Shown in pieces: positions 14,010-21,086 of a DNA stretch of 21,095 nucleotides. Position 1 is the first letter of the stretch, and each line of letters opens with the position of its first letter. The notes beneath the pieces were generated by a model. That model did no database searches. It saw only the letters and a program-made list of their open reading frames with translations, and was not told the DNA's origin. The stretch comes from an uncultured Clostridia bacterium (lineage in GTDB: Bacteria > Bacillota > Clostridia > Lachnospirales > Anaerotignaceae), in assembly GCA_947036475.1 (NCBI GenBank), contig CAMQRG010000012.1, positions 1-21,095 of the forward strand, in the 5' to 3' direction. Both the position numbers and the translations under genes were made by a program.

Positions 14010-16352
14010 TTACATTACCTTCTGTACTGTTGTGCCGGGGAAATAATGTGCAAGTATTTCTTCCGGCGTTTTTCCCATTTCCGCCAGTTTTTTTGCGCCG
14101 TACTGGCTCATGCCTACGCCATGACCGTTTCCGCCGCCGTAAAGCGCGGCGCCCGTCAGCGTACCTTCTTCATTCCGCATTTCCTTTACTGCAAAAAAAC
14201 CGCTTGGCAGTATGGTATTTCCGGTCAGGGAGCCGCCGCTTTTCCTTTGCAGGTAAATATCGTCCCCGATGGTTAATTTAGTCGGGGAAAGCGTCCGCCT
14301 GATGGCGTATTCCGTACGCACACAGACGGTCCCTTTTTCAAACGAGAGTTCCAACTCCATCGCTACGCCGCCTACACCCCTCCGGCTGACGGCAAGCCCC
14401 TGTAATTTTCCAAGTCCCTGCGGTGTCCCTGCGTGGAAACTGCCGTCTGCCTGCCGCAGAAGCACAAGCTGAGGATTGGAGCGGGAAACTTCCGCAAGCG
14501 TTTTTTCCAATATCTCTGTCAGCTGTGTGCCGCTGAAATAAACTTTCCAGCGGTACCATGCGGAATCAGAATCATAGCCCTCCGTTTCCCAATCCTGCCA
14601 GAAAGCAAGCCAGCCTTCTTCATCTGCCGGAGCTTCAAAATCGCCATGTGTCTGCCCTGCAAGGTATTCTTTCCGGCTGCTGCTGAAGGTGCCGTCTGTG
14701 GACCAGACTTCGTCCGCGCAGGAGCCGAAACCGCAGGATGTGGAATAGAAATACGTCTGAGCCACTTTGTCGGCAATCGTCACACATTCGCCCTCCGTTG
14801 CTTTTACAGCTGCCTCGACCGTTTCATTTTCCTCATAGCCCCGGTAAACCTGGCTGGCGACGGTATCCGCAACGTGCCCGCCGTTTTCGCCGTAGGTGTT
14901 GCCATAAAACTGGTGGTAGGCGTAGCTGCGGGCGGTGATAGCCTGCGCCTCCAGCGCGGTCTGTCCAAAGCTGACAGGCATTTCATATGGCACGACCCCT
15001 GCAAGGTAGCGCTCCATCGGCAGTTCATTTACGATTGTAAAACCGTTTTCACTTCTTCGCTCCAATTCCAGAACGCCTTCATAGCAGAAAGATGTCCCGT
15101 CTGCGAAATCGACCTGTATGGGGCAGCCGTTCTCGCCCGTTACAGTCAGTATCCCGTTGTCGAACCATGGAAGGTCGGCGGTCAGTGTGGCTTTTGCGCC
15201 TTCGGGAAAGGATTTGGACGCGCTGCGGCTGGTAAATGTCATGCCGCTGTCCGCAGAGAGAGTGACGTGCTCCTGTTCGCTCCCTTTCAGGAATACGCGG
15301 ATATGCTCCGGCAGAACGTCTTTGTTTATCACAGCCCCTGCGATTTTGCCGTCCTTTTCGTAATATTCTGCCAAATCTGTGCCGCAGACCAGCGCGGAGG
15401 GCGTTTCAGTGTCGAAAGAATCGCCGTTTTTTCGGTAAATACGGGAATTTTCTGCCCATTCCAAAGCGCCTTTCTCTGCTAAATACAGCCCGCTGCTGTC
15501 TGCCCGCTTTACCGTCTGCCGCCCAAGGGCTTCAATTGGTGTGACCTCCGCAGGCTTGCCGTTTTCCAGCTTCACATCGGCAAATCCTTCTTCCAGCTTT
15601 TCCCGATAAGGAAGTTCCGCTATGCCTGAACCTGTTTCCAGAAAGAGCGTGCCGTTCTCTGCGCGGCAGTAAATATTCCGTACAACGGGCGACAATGCTT
15701 CCACAGTCAGCAGGAGCATAATTTCCCCGTCTTTTTCCAGAAAGGTGATGCGGGAGGCTTCATAGGGTGCTAAATCCAGCCCGGCAGCCCGAAAATATCC
15801 GGTATCAAACTGTTCGCTTTCCGCAGAAAGCAGTACGGCATTCTGTTCTCGAATGCCATAGGAATAAAGGCTGTCCTCTGCGCGGCGGGATTTCAGCGCG
15901 GTCTCCAGAAGCTGCGCCCAAAGGTCGTAGGACACAGCCATATTTTTGTTTTCATCTGTCAGTACGATGCGGCTGTCATAATCAGGGGCAAGCCTGTCCA
16001 TCAATGCCTGCGCTTCCCAGAGGGAAAGGCTGTCCTGCGGGCGGAAAAGACCTTCTTCGTCTCCGGCAAAAAAGCCCTGCTCCATACTGCCAAGAATGTA
16101 GGGCACTGCCCAGTCTTTCGGAGAAACATCGGAAAAGGGCAGCCCTGTTTCGCTTTGTTCCGCCAGAGTATCCAGCTCGTCCGGCGTATAAAACGCAAGC
16201 GCAATGGTTTTTGCTGCCATTTCCCTGCTGATGGGGATATCTTCGCCGATTCTGCCGACGGCGGCACGTTCGGCTGACGCAGGACCGCCAGAGGCACAGC
16301 CGGACAGCAACAGAGACAGCAGTCCGTAAAGTATCAAAATTTTTTTCATCAT
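14010..16352 (-). CDS. SpoIID/LytB-domain lipoprotein with S-layer-homology-like segment
   Basis: The 780-residue product begins with a lipoprotein signal (hydrophobic LILYGLLSLLLSGC; lipidated cysteine at 19). Residues 72-120 look like one S-layer homology repeat (FSDVSPKDWAVPYI, GLFRPQDSLSLWEA), usually cell-wall binding. Residues about 440-780 form a SpoIID/LytB domain: MERYLAGVVPYEMPVSFG with the likely catalytic Glu457, ALEAQAITARSYAY, CGFGSCADEVW, and the terminal GNGHGVGMSQYGA (741-753). SpoIID proteins are peptidoglycan lytic transglycosylases acting on denuded glycan in engulfment. The long middle (120-430) is unassigned. Start 16352 follows GGGAGGGG. The frame continues into a repeat upstream, which should not be counted as protein. 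I avoid calling it spoIID itself because sporulation SpoIID is much shorter. Confidence 0.88.
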   Translation of the reverse strand: MMKKILILYGLLSLLLSGCASGGPASAERAAVGRIGEDIPISREMAAKTIALAFYTPDELDTLAEQSETGLPFSDVSPKDWAVPYILGSMEQGFFAGDEEGLFRPQDSLSLWEAQALMDRLAPDYDSRIVLTDENKNMAVSYDLWAQLLETALKSRRAEDSLYSYGIREQNAVLLSAESEQFDTGYFRAAGLDLAPYEASRITFLEKDGEIMLLLTVEALSPVVRNIYCRAENGTLFLETGSGIAELPYREKLEEGFADVKLENGKPAEVTPIEALGRQTVKRADSSGLYLAEKGALEWAENSRIYRKNGDSFDTETPSALVCGTDLAEYYEKDGKIAGAVINKDVLPEHIRVFLKGSEQEHVTLSADSGMTFTSRSASKSFPEGAKATLTADLPWFDNGILTVTGENGCPIQVDFADGTSFCYEGVLELERRSENGFTIVNELPMERYLAGVVPYEMPVSFGQTALEAQAITARSYAYHQFYGNTYGENGGHVADTVASQVYRGYEENETVEAAVKATEGECVTIADKVAQTYFYSTSCGFGSCADEVWSTDGTFSSSRKEYLAGQTHGDFEAPADEEGWLAFWQDWETEGYDSDSAWYRWKVYFSGTQLTEILEKTLAEVSRSNPQLVLLRQADGSFHAGTPQGLGKLQGLAVSRRGVGGVAMELELSFEKGTVCVRTEYAIRRTLSPTKLTIGDDIYLQRKSGGSLTGNTILPSGFFAVKEMRNEEGTLTGAALYGGGNGHGVGMSQYGAKKLAEMGKTPEEILAHYFPGTTVQKVM

Positions 16353-16432
16353 ATCTTGTCCCCTCCCGAAAATGGCTTTACTGCTATATCTATGCGGCAG
16401 GCAAAAAAAAAAGAACGCCTGCCTGCGTCTTA

Positions 16433-16521
16433 AAACCTTGAGGGCTTTGCCCTCAAACTCCCACAAGCCCTTTGAAAAGGGCTTGATCCCAAACTTTATT
16501 GGGCAAAACTAACGTTTTGCC
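16433..16521. repeat. Hairpin-chain intergenic repeat upstream of the SpoIID-like gene
   Basis: The chain has hairpins at 16438-16456 (TTGAGGGC/GCCCTCAA), 16464-16485 (CAAGCCCTTT/AAAGGGCTTG), 16488-16503 (CCCAA/TTGGG) and 16502-16521 (GGCAAAAC/GTTTTGCC). The second is the same module as 6428-6449. The first, plus adjoining bases ACCTTGAGGGCTTT, is also found in reverse orientation at 11203-11223. On the - strand it ends AAGGTTTTA shortly before the SpoIID-like gene. Further toward that gene, GGCAGGC/GCCTGCC (16396-16423) surrounds a 10-A run. Confidence 0.75.
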
Positions 16522-16567
16522 GGGAAATAAAATTGCAGGTCTGCAAAATACTGTTTGATTTGAGATA

Positions 16568-16595
16568 CAAAAAAAGTGCCGTACGGCACCTTTTT
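16568..16595. terminator. Terminator of the 6S RNA
   Basis: GTGCCGTACGGCAC is a perfect palindrome. Seven Ts follow it on the - strand and five on the + strand. On the - strand it lies at the expected end of the 6S RNA; + strand use is possible. Confidence 0.8.
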
Positions 16596-16794
16596 ACTGA
16601 AAAGATAATCCCAAAATGCCGGTCTTGCCTCTTGACACCTAGCCTAAGCCAGGTGGGTAACCGCAGCAGCAGACTCTGCCTTCCTCTGCCCAAAGGGAAT
16701 TAGCTTGAGGCCTGACATATCTTCTGCATATAGGAATCCCGTGTCGATAATGTAGGTTCAAATATGGCAAGTTGTCGAACATCTCAGGATTTTC
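16569..16794 (-). ncRNA. ssrS: Probable 6S RNA
   Basis: A - strand RNA of about 200-225 nt is bounded by its own promoter and a terminator. Its ends form a closing stem: AATCCTGAGATG pairs over 12 positions, with wobbles, to CATTTTGGGATT. Next inside, CTTGCC pairs with GGCAAG, followed by a large open region flanked by the hairpin CACCTGGC/GCTAGGTG. A long rod closed by a bubble is the hallmark of 6S RNA, the RNA polymerase-sigma-70 decoy. The aspS neighbourhood also matches the location of a 6S gene in Bacillus as I recall it. Start and end are estimates from the promoter and terminator; the mature RNA may be trimmed. Short open frames crossing it are not protein-coding. Confidence 0.72.
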
Positions 16795-16800
16795 TACGCC

Positions 16801-16829
16801 TATTATACTACACTCCGCAAAAATCGGCA
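16801..16829 (-). promoter_or_regulatory. Promoter of the 6S RNA
   Basis: On the - strand, TTGCCG (16829-16824) and TATAAT (16806-16801) are separated by 17 nt. Transcription should begin near 16794, just before the 5' arm of the closing stem. Confidence 0.75.
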
Positions 16830-16920
16830 ACAGAAAAATTACTTTTTCTTATCATTCTCCTGAAAAAAGCCGATAGATGCGTCCAAAATGTGTCGTTTTA
16901 CGCGGTTTTGGGGCAAAAAA

Positions 16921-17373
16921 CTAACGATTCCCGCCTGTTTTCCAGAGGCGTTCTGCCAGCCAGAGCGCACCGCCCATCAGTGCGATATCTGCAATATTAA
17001 ATACGGGCGCGTTTTTTGCCTTAATATAGAGGAAATCTGTTGCCACCCCTTTGCGGAGCCGTTCCCAGAAATTCCCCAGTCCGCCGCCGAGTATCACGCC
17101 CAGCGGCATGGCAAGCCCTCTGTTGCCGCTGCCGAATGCCGCTTTTGCGAACAGCGCGGCGTAAAACGAGAGCAGTCCGGCGGTAGAAAGCAGGATTGCT
17201 TTCCGCTTTCCGCTGAATGTATTATAAGCCATGCCGCGGTTTTTTATGTGACGCAGATACAGGTGGTTTTTGACAATTACTTTCCTCCCGCCTAAGGGCA
17301 GGCTTTTTTCCACCCATTTTTTCGTTCCCAGATCCAGTCCCAGAACTGCAAGCATTGTCATAAAATATCGCAT
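16921..17373 (-). CDS. lspA: Signal peptidase II (LspA)-like, divergent
   Basis: LspA cleaves signal peptides of prolipoproteins at the membrane. The 150-residue product has family length, several hydrophobic segments (about 3-14, 58-78, 88-101, 125-141), and the motifs LDLGTKKW, NRGMAYNTF with Asn45, and GGGLGNFWERLRKGVATDFL plus VFNIADIAL. Asp113 and Asp129 match the expected catalytic aspartates. It differs from typical LspA: GNFWERL replaces the usual GN-x-x-DR, and GMAYNTF replaces GAAF. It may be a second, specialised paralogue. Start 17373 follows AGGAGGGAG by about 5 nt; longer in-frame extensions lack a better site. Confidence 0.82.
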   Translation of the reverse strand: MRYFMTMLAVLGLDLGTKKWVEKSLPLGGRKVIVKNHLYLRHIKNRGMAYNTFSGKRKAILLSTAGLLSFYAALFAKAAFGSGNRGLAMPLGVILGGGLGNFWERLRKGVATDFLYIKAKNAPVFNIADIALMGGALWLAERLWKTGGNR

Positions 17374-17400
17374 AAATTCTCCCTCCTGCCATAAAATGCC

Positions 17401-17429
17401 TTGCAAGGAAAGCCTTGCCGTATTATAAT
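17401..17429 (+). promoter_or_regulatory. Promoter of the aldolase gene
   Basis: TTGCAA (17401-17406) and TATAAT (17424-17429) are separated by 17 nt. The leader to ATG 17492 is about 55 nt. On the opposite strand TTTACA (17457-17452) with TAGAAT (17433-17428), spacing 18 nt, could drive the lspA-like gene, so the two promoters would overlap. Confidence 0.65.
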
Positions 17430-17491
17430 TCTATTATAAAAGGATACTATATGTAAACAGAATACAGGAAAAAAAGAAAGGGTGTTTTGAT

Positions 17492-18439
17492 ATGGCTTTA
17501 GTAACGACAAAAAAGATGTTTGAAAAGGCTTTTCAGGGCGGTTATGCCATTGGCGCGTTCAATATCAACAATATGGAGATTATTCAGGGCGTTGTGGCTG
17601 CGGCAAAGGCGCAGAATTCCGCTGTTATCCTTCAGGTTTCCAAATCCGCGCTGAAATATGCGCACCCCAAATATCTGAAAGCGATGGTGGACGCGGCGAT
17701 TGAGGAAACAGAGCTGGATATCGCACTGCATCTTGACCATGGTTCTGATTTTGAAGTATGCAAAGACTGTATCGAATATGGTTTTACTTCCGTTATGTTT
17801 GACGGTTCCCATCTGGATTATGAGGAAAATGTAGCGCAGACGAAGAAAATTGTGGATTATGCGCATGAACGCGGCGTAGTGGTGGAAGCGGAGCTTGGCA
17901 AGCTGGCCGGCGTTGAGGACGAAGTTAACGTTGACGCGGCAAATGCAACGTATACAGACCCTGATCAGGCGGTGGATTTCGTAAAACGCACAGGCGTGGA
18001 TTCCCTTGCCATTGCAATCGGCACAAGCCATGGCGCATATAAATTCAAAGGTGAGGCGAAGCTGGACTTTGACCGTCTTGCAACGATTACGGAAAAGCTG
18101 GAGGCAGAGGGTTTCCACCAGTATCCTATCGTGTTGCATGGCGCGTCCTCTGTTGACCAGAAGTGTGTAGCAATGTGCAATGAGTTCGGTGGTGAGATTG
18201 CGGGTGCAAAGGGTATTCCGGCAGAGATGCTGCGCAAAGCGTCCTCTATGGCGGTCTGCAAAATTAACATGGATACAGACCTGAGACTTGCGCTGACAGC
18301 GGCAATTCGCAAATCTTTCGGGGAAAATCCGTCTGCGTTTGACCCCCGCGGCTATCTGGGCGCAGGGCGCGATCTGATTCAGGAACTGGTTGAGGACAAG
18401 ATTAAGAATGTAATCGGCTCCACAAATTCTATGGATTAA
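17492..18439 (+). CDS. fba: Class II fructose-1,6-bisphosphate aldolase
   Basis: This zinc-dependent aldolase splits fructose-1,6-bisphosphate into DHAP and glyceraldehyde-3-phosphate in glycolysis. LHLDHGSD (79-86) supplies catalytic Asp82 and zinc-ligand His83. GTSHGAYK (His180) and LHGASS (His216) supply the other zinc histidines, and VVEAELGKLAG holds the conserved glutamate. The phosphate-binding NMDTDLR is near residue 258. The 315 residues fit the class II bacterial enzyme, although other ketose-bisphosphate aldolases share these motifs. ATG 17492 has AAAGGGTG upstream and a good promoter. A palindromic repeat begins 6 nt after its stop. Confidence 0.93.
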   Translation: MALVTTKKMFEKAFQGGYAIGAFNINNMEIIQGVVAAAKAQNSAVILQVSKSALKYAHPKYLKAMVDAAIEETELDIALHLDHGSDFEVCKDCIEYGFTSVMFDGSHLDYEENVAQTKKIVDYAHERGVVVEAELGKLAGVEDEVNVDAANATYTDPDQAVDFVKRTGVDSLAIAIGTSHGAYKFKGEAKLDFDRLATITEKLEAEGFHQYPIVLHGASSVDQKCVAMCNEFGGEIAGAKGIPAEMLRKASSMAVCKINMDTDLRLALTAAIRKSFGENPSAFDPRGYLGAGRDLIQELVEDKIKNVIGSTNSMD

Positions 18440-18445
18440 GATGGA

Positions 18446-18573
18446 AAGACCTTGTGGACACTGTCCCCAATCCCCTGTAAGGGACGTTGTCCCTTAACCC
18501 TTCTGCCGCCGCGTGGATACGTGGCGGAGGCGGAAGGCCCTTGCAGGGTGCGGGACAGAGTCCCGTGGTCTTA
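18446..18573. repeat. Large palindromic repeat between fba and the MBL-fold gene
   Basis: Two repeat cores face each other. The left core (18446-18481, AAGACC at its outer end) is inverted relative to the right core (18540-18573, ending GGTCTTA). Between them lie AAGGGAC-GTT-GTCCCTT (18479-18495) and a GC-rich hairpin CCGCCGCGT/ACGTGGCGG at 18507-18528. The right core carries CGGGAC-AGA-GTCCCG. The whole spacer could fold into one long cruciform. No T-run follows, so it is not a standard terminator. The open frame running into it from the downstream gene is repeat-derived. Confidence 0.82.
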
Positions 18574-18603
18574 ATCTTTTCTTTTACAAAGGAGGGAATG
18601 CCC

Positions 18604-19485
18604 ATGTATGAACTTGTGCAGGTGGCAGAAAATACATACTACATTAACTCTCCGTCTAAGGTCGGTGTCTACCGTGTGAACGATGGCGATGTCTGGCTCA
18701 TTGACAGTGGCAACGACAAGGATGCCGGACGTAAAATACAGAAAATCTTCGATGCGCAGGGCTGGACATTAACCGCTATCATCAATACCCATTCCAATGC
18801 TGACCACGACGGCGGCAATACCCTTTTGCAGAACCGTTTGGGCTGCGCTGTTTACGCTGCGCCGATGGAAAAGGCGGTTGTGGAGCATCCGATACTGGAG
18901 CCGTCCTTTCTTTACGGCGGCTATCCGTTCAAAAAACTGCGGAACAAGTTCCTGATGGCAACGCCGTCCAAAGCACAGGAGATTGCAGACGCGCCGCTGC
19001 CAGAGGGCATGGAGATATTCCCGCTGGGCGGGCATTTCTGGGAAATGATTGGCGTGAAAACGCCCGATGATGTCTATTTCCTTGCGGACTGTGTGTTTGG
19101 CGAAAATACCATACAGAAATACCACGTTTCTTTTAACTATGATGTGGCGGCATATTTTGAAACGCTTGATTTTGTGGAAAATATGGAAGGAAAGCTGTTT
19201 ATTCCGGCACATGCCGAGGCAGTGGAGGATATCCGCCCGCTTGTCGCTCTGAACAGAGTAAAAGCCTTGGAAATTCTGGATAAACTGCTGGAAATCTGCT
19301 GCACACCGCTGCCATTCGAGCAGGTTTTGAAATGTGTCTTTGAGCAGTATGGGCTGACGATGGACGCAAATCAATATGTCCTTGTTGGCAGCACCATCCG
19401 CTCCTATCTGTCCTATCTGGCAGATCAGGAGAAGGTCGAGCCGTTCGTGGAGGATAATATGCTCCTCTGGAAAACAAAAGAATAG
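18604..19485 (+). CDS. Metallo-beta-lactamase-fold hydrolase
   Basis: This 293-residue protein has the MBL metal-site order: THSNADHDGGN (62-71, His63, Asp67, His68), then His144 (LGGHFWEMIG), Asp162 (FLADCVFG) and His203 (FIPAHAE). The canonical second histidine of HxHxDH is Asn65, which may change metal occupancy at one site. The final 80 residues (LLEICCTPLPFEQVL, IRSYLSYLADQEKVE) look helical, like a winged-helix tail. The substrate is unknown; hydroxyacylglutathione-like hydrolases and lactonases are possible relatives. ATG 18604 follows AAAGGAGGG by 7 nt; ATG 18598 is too close to that site. A terminator follows. Confidence 0.88.
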   Translation: MYELVQVAENTYYINSPSKVGVYRVNDGDVWLIDSGNDKDAGRKIQKIFDAQGWTLTAIINTHSNADHDGGNTLLQNRLGCAVYAAPMEKAVVEHPILEPSFLYGGYPFKKLRNKFLMATPSKAQEIADAPLPEGMEIFPLGGHFWEMIGVKTPDDVYFLADCVFGENTIQKYHVSFNYDVAAYFETLDFVENMEGKLFIPAHAEAVEDIRPLVALNRVKALEILDKLLEICCTPLPFEQVLKCVFEQYGLTMDANQYVLVGSTIRSYLSYLADQEKVEPFVEDNMLLWKTKE

Positions 19486-19495
19486 AAAATATCTG

Positions 19496-19524
19496 AGCAG
19501 GCTTCTGTTTTTGGGAAGTCTGCT
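19496..19524 (+). terminator. Terminator after the MBL-fold gene
   Basis: AGCAGGCTTC (19496-19505) pairs with GAAGTCTGCT (19515-19524), with one wobble, followed by TTCTTTTTG. It separates the MBL-fold gene from the transporter. Confidence 0.8.
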
Positions 19525-19553
19525 TTCTTTTTGCGTGGATTTTCCGAAAGCGA

Positions 19554-19582
19554 TTGACAAGAATTTTTAACTGCTATATCAT
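19554..19582 (+). promoter_or_regulatory. Promoter of the MATE transporter gene
   Basis: A consensus TTGACA (19554-19559) and TATCAT (19577-19582) are separated by 17 nt. Transcription should start near 19589, about 40 nt before the start codon, with no evident operator. Confidence 0.75.
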
Positions 19583-19627
19583 AGTTGGGAATGTTGTAGA
19601 ATTGTGAAAAATAAAGGAGGGTCTGAA

Positions 19628-20995
19628 ATGAGTTCTGCTGCCGCAGAAACCAGAGAGAACAGAATGGGTACGATGCCTGTTCGGAAACTGCTGGTTTCCA
19701 TGTCTATTCCTATGATGATTTCCATGCTTGTACAGGCGTTGTATAATATTGTAGACAGTGCATTTGTTGCGCAGATTAACGAAAACGCGCTTTCCGCCGT
19801 TTCGCTGGCGTTCCCGATGCAGAATTTCATGATTGCAGTTGGTACGGGTACGGGCGTCGGTGTGAATGCGCTGCTTTCCAAAAGCCTTGGCGCGAAAAAA
19901 CAGGAGCTGGCGGATAAAACGGCAAATGTCAGCCTGTTTCTGGCCGGAATGAACTGGTTGTTTTTCATTGTGGTCGGTCTGCTGTTTACGAGGGTTTTCC
20001 TGCGCGGGCAGACAGACATTCCTGAAATCATTGGTTATGGCACGACATACCTGCGTATCTGTATGCTGTGTTCTTTTGGTCTTTATATGCAGTTTGCGTT
20101 TGAGCGGCTCTTACAGGCTACGGGGCGGACGGTTTATTCCATGGTAACGCAGATTGTGGGCGCGGTTATCAATATCATCATGGACCCGATACTGATTTTC
20201 GGGCTGTTCGGCTTTCCTGCGCTGGGCGTTGCGGGAGCGGCGATTGCAACCATATTCGGGCAGTTTGTCGGTATGACGCTCGGTTTTTATTTTAATCTTA
20301 AAATAAATACGGATATTCATTTCAGCCTGAAAAACATACTGCCGAATCGGTTCATATTGAAAAGCATATACACCGTGGCAATCCCGTCCATATTGATGGT
20401 GTCTATTGGATCGGTGATGATATTCTTCCTGAACCGTATTCTGGCGGGCTTTACAACAACGGCTGTTGCTGTTTTCGGCGTATATTTCAAGCTGCAGAGC
20501 TTCATATTCATGCCGATTTTCGGGCTGAATAACGGTATGATTCCCATTATTGCCTATAACTACGGCGCAAGGAAACGGGAGCGCATACTCGAAACCATAA
20601 AACTGAGCGTGATTGCGGCAGTCTGTATTATGCTCCTTGGTCTGCTGACGTTCCAGCTTCTGCCAGACAGGCTGCTGGGGCTGTTCAACGCTTCGGAATA
20701 CATGCTGCAAATCGGTATTCCCGCGTTGCGGATTATTTCCATCAGTTTCCTGCTGGCAGGTTACAGCGTTGTCTGCTGTGCAGTGTTCCAGGCGCTGGGC
20801 AACGGGATTTACAGCCTGATTGTGTCCATTGCGCGGCAGATTGTCGTGTTGCTGCCTGTGGCGTATCTGCTGGCGCGGCTCGGAGATTTGAATAAGGTGT
20901 GGTTTTCGTACCCGATTGCGGAAATTGCATGCGTGTTCATCTGTACAGTGTTTATGAAAATGATTATGAAAAAAATAGATTTCGCGAAGGAATAA
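19628..20995 (+). CDS. MATE-family multidrug efflux transporter
   Basis: The 455-residue membrane protein has about 12 hydrophobic helices in two halves, each starting with a MATE-like segment: SIPMMISMLVQALYNIVDSAFVA (26-48) in the first and the AIPSILMVSIG stretch in the second. VGVNALLSKSLGAKKQELAD and LLQATGRT resemble the conserved loops of the NorM/DinF-related branch. These antiporters export cationic drugs or metabolites with Na+ or H+; the cargo is not predictable. ATG 19628 has AAAGGAGG 7 nt upstream; the frame extends to GTG 19604, but that start lacks a site. It is a single-gene unit with its own promoter and terminator. Confidence 0.92.
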   Translation: MSSAAAETRENRMGTMPVRKLLVSMSIPMMISMLVQALYNIVDSAFVAQINENALSAVSLAFPMQNFMIAVGTGTGVGVNALLSKSLGAKKQELADKTANVSLFLAGMNWLFFIVVGLLFTRVFLRGQTDIPEIIGYGTTYLRICMLCSFGLYMQFAFERLLQATGRTVYSMVTQIVGAVINIIMDPILIFGLFGFPALGVAGAAIATIFGQFVGMTLGFYFNLKINTDIHFSLKNILPNRFILKSIYTVAIPSILMVSIGSVMIFFLNRILAGFTTTAVAVFGVYFKLQSFIFMPIFGLNNGMIPIIAYNYGARKRERILETIKLSVIAAVCIMLLGLLTFQLLPDRLLGLFNASEYMLQIGIPALRIISISFLLAGYSVVCCAVFQALGNGIYSLIVSIARQIVVLLPVAYLLARLGDLNKVWFSYPIAEIACVFICTVFMKMIMKKIDFAKE

Positions 20996-20998
20996 ATC

Positions 20999-21042
20999 AA
21001 AAAGCGGCGGTTCTGCTGAGTATTGCAGAACTGCCGCTTTTT
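20999..21042. terminator. Terminator after the MATE gene
   Basis: An 18-nt arm ending GGTTCTGC pairs with GCAGAAC..., with one wobble, and the stem ends in T5 on + and A5 on the left side. It is a strong, probably bidirectional, intrinsic terminator. Confidence 0.92.
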
Positions 21043-21065
21043 GTGCGCCGAATAGGCAAGACAAA

Positions 21066-21086
21066 ACCCCCAGTTATACTGGGGGT
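21066..21086 (-). terminator. Probable terminator of a - strand gene outside the window
   Basis: ACCCCCAGT and ACTGGGGGT form a 9-bp stem with a 3-nt loop. On the - strand it is followed by TTTTGTCTT, so it most likely ends a gene entering from the right. Confidence 0.6.

Noticed and set aside
14433..15482. 349-codon + strand frame opposite the SpoIID-like gene
   Set aside because: Antisense to the coding sequence of a recognised lipoprotein; no ribosome binding site.
16353..16466. N-terminal extension of the SpoIID-like protein
   Set aside because: Its codons are the repeat module; the lipoprotein signal and GGGAGGGG place the start at 16352.
16639..16830. Short - strand open frame across the 6S region
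   Set aside because: It lacks a ribosome binding site and its sequence is explained by the structured RNA.
18487..18603. N-terminal extension of the MBL-fold protein
   Set aside because: Encoded by repeat sequence; AAAGGAGGG places the start at 18604.
20111..21064. 317-codon - strand frame opposite the MATE gene
   Set aside because: Runs through the strong terminator at 20999-21042 and is antisense to conserved membrane helices.
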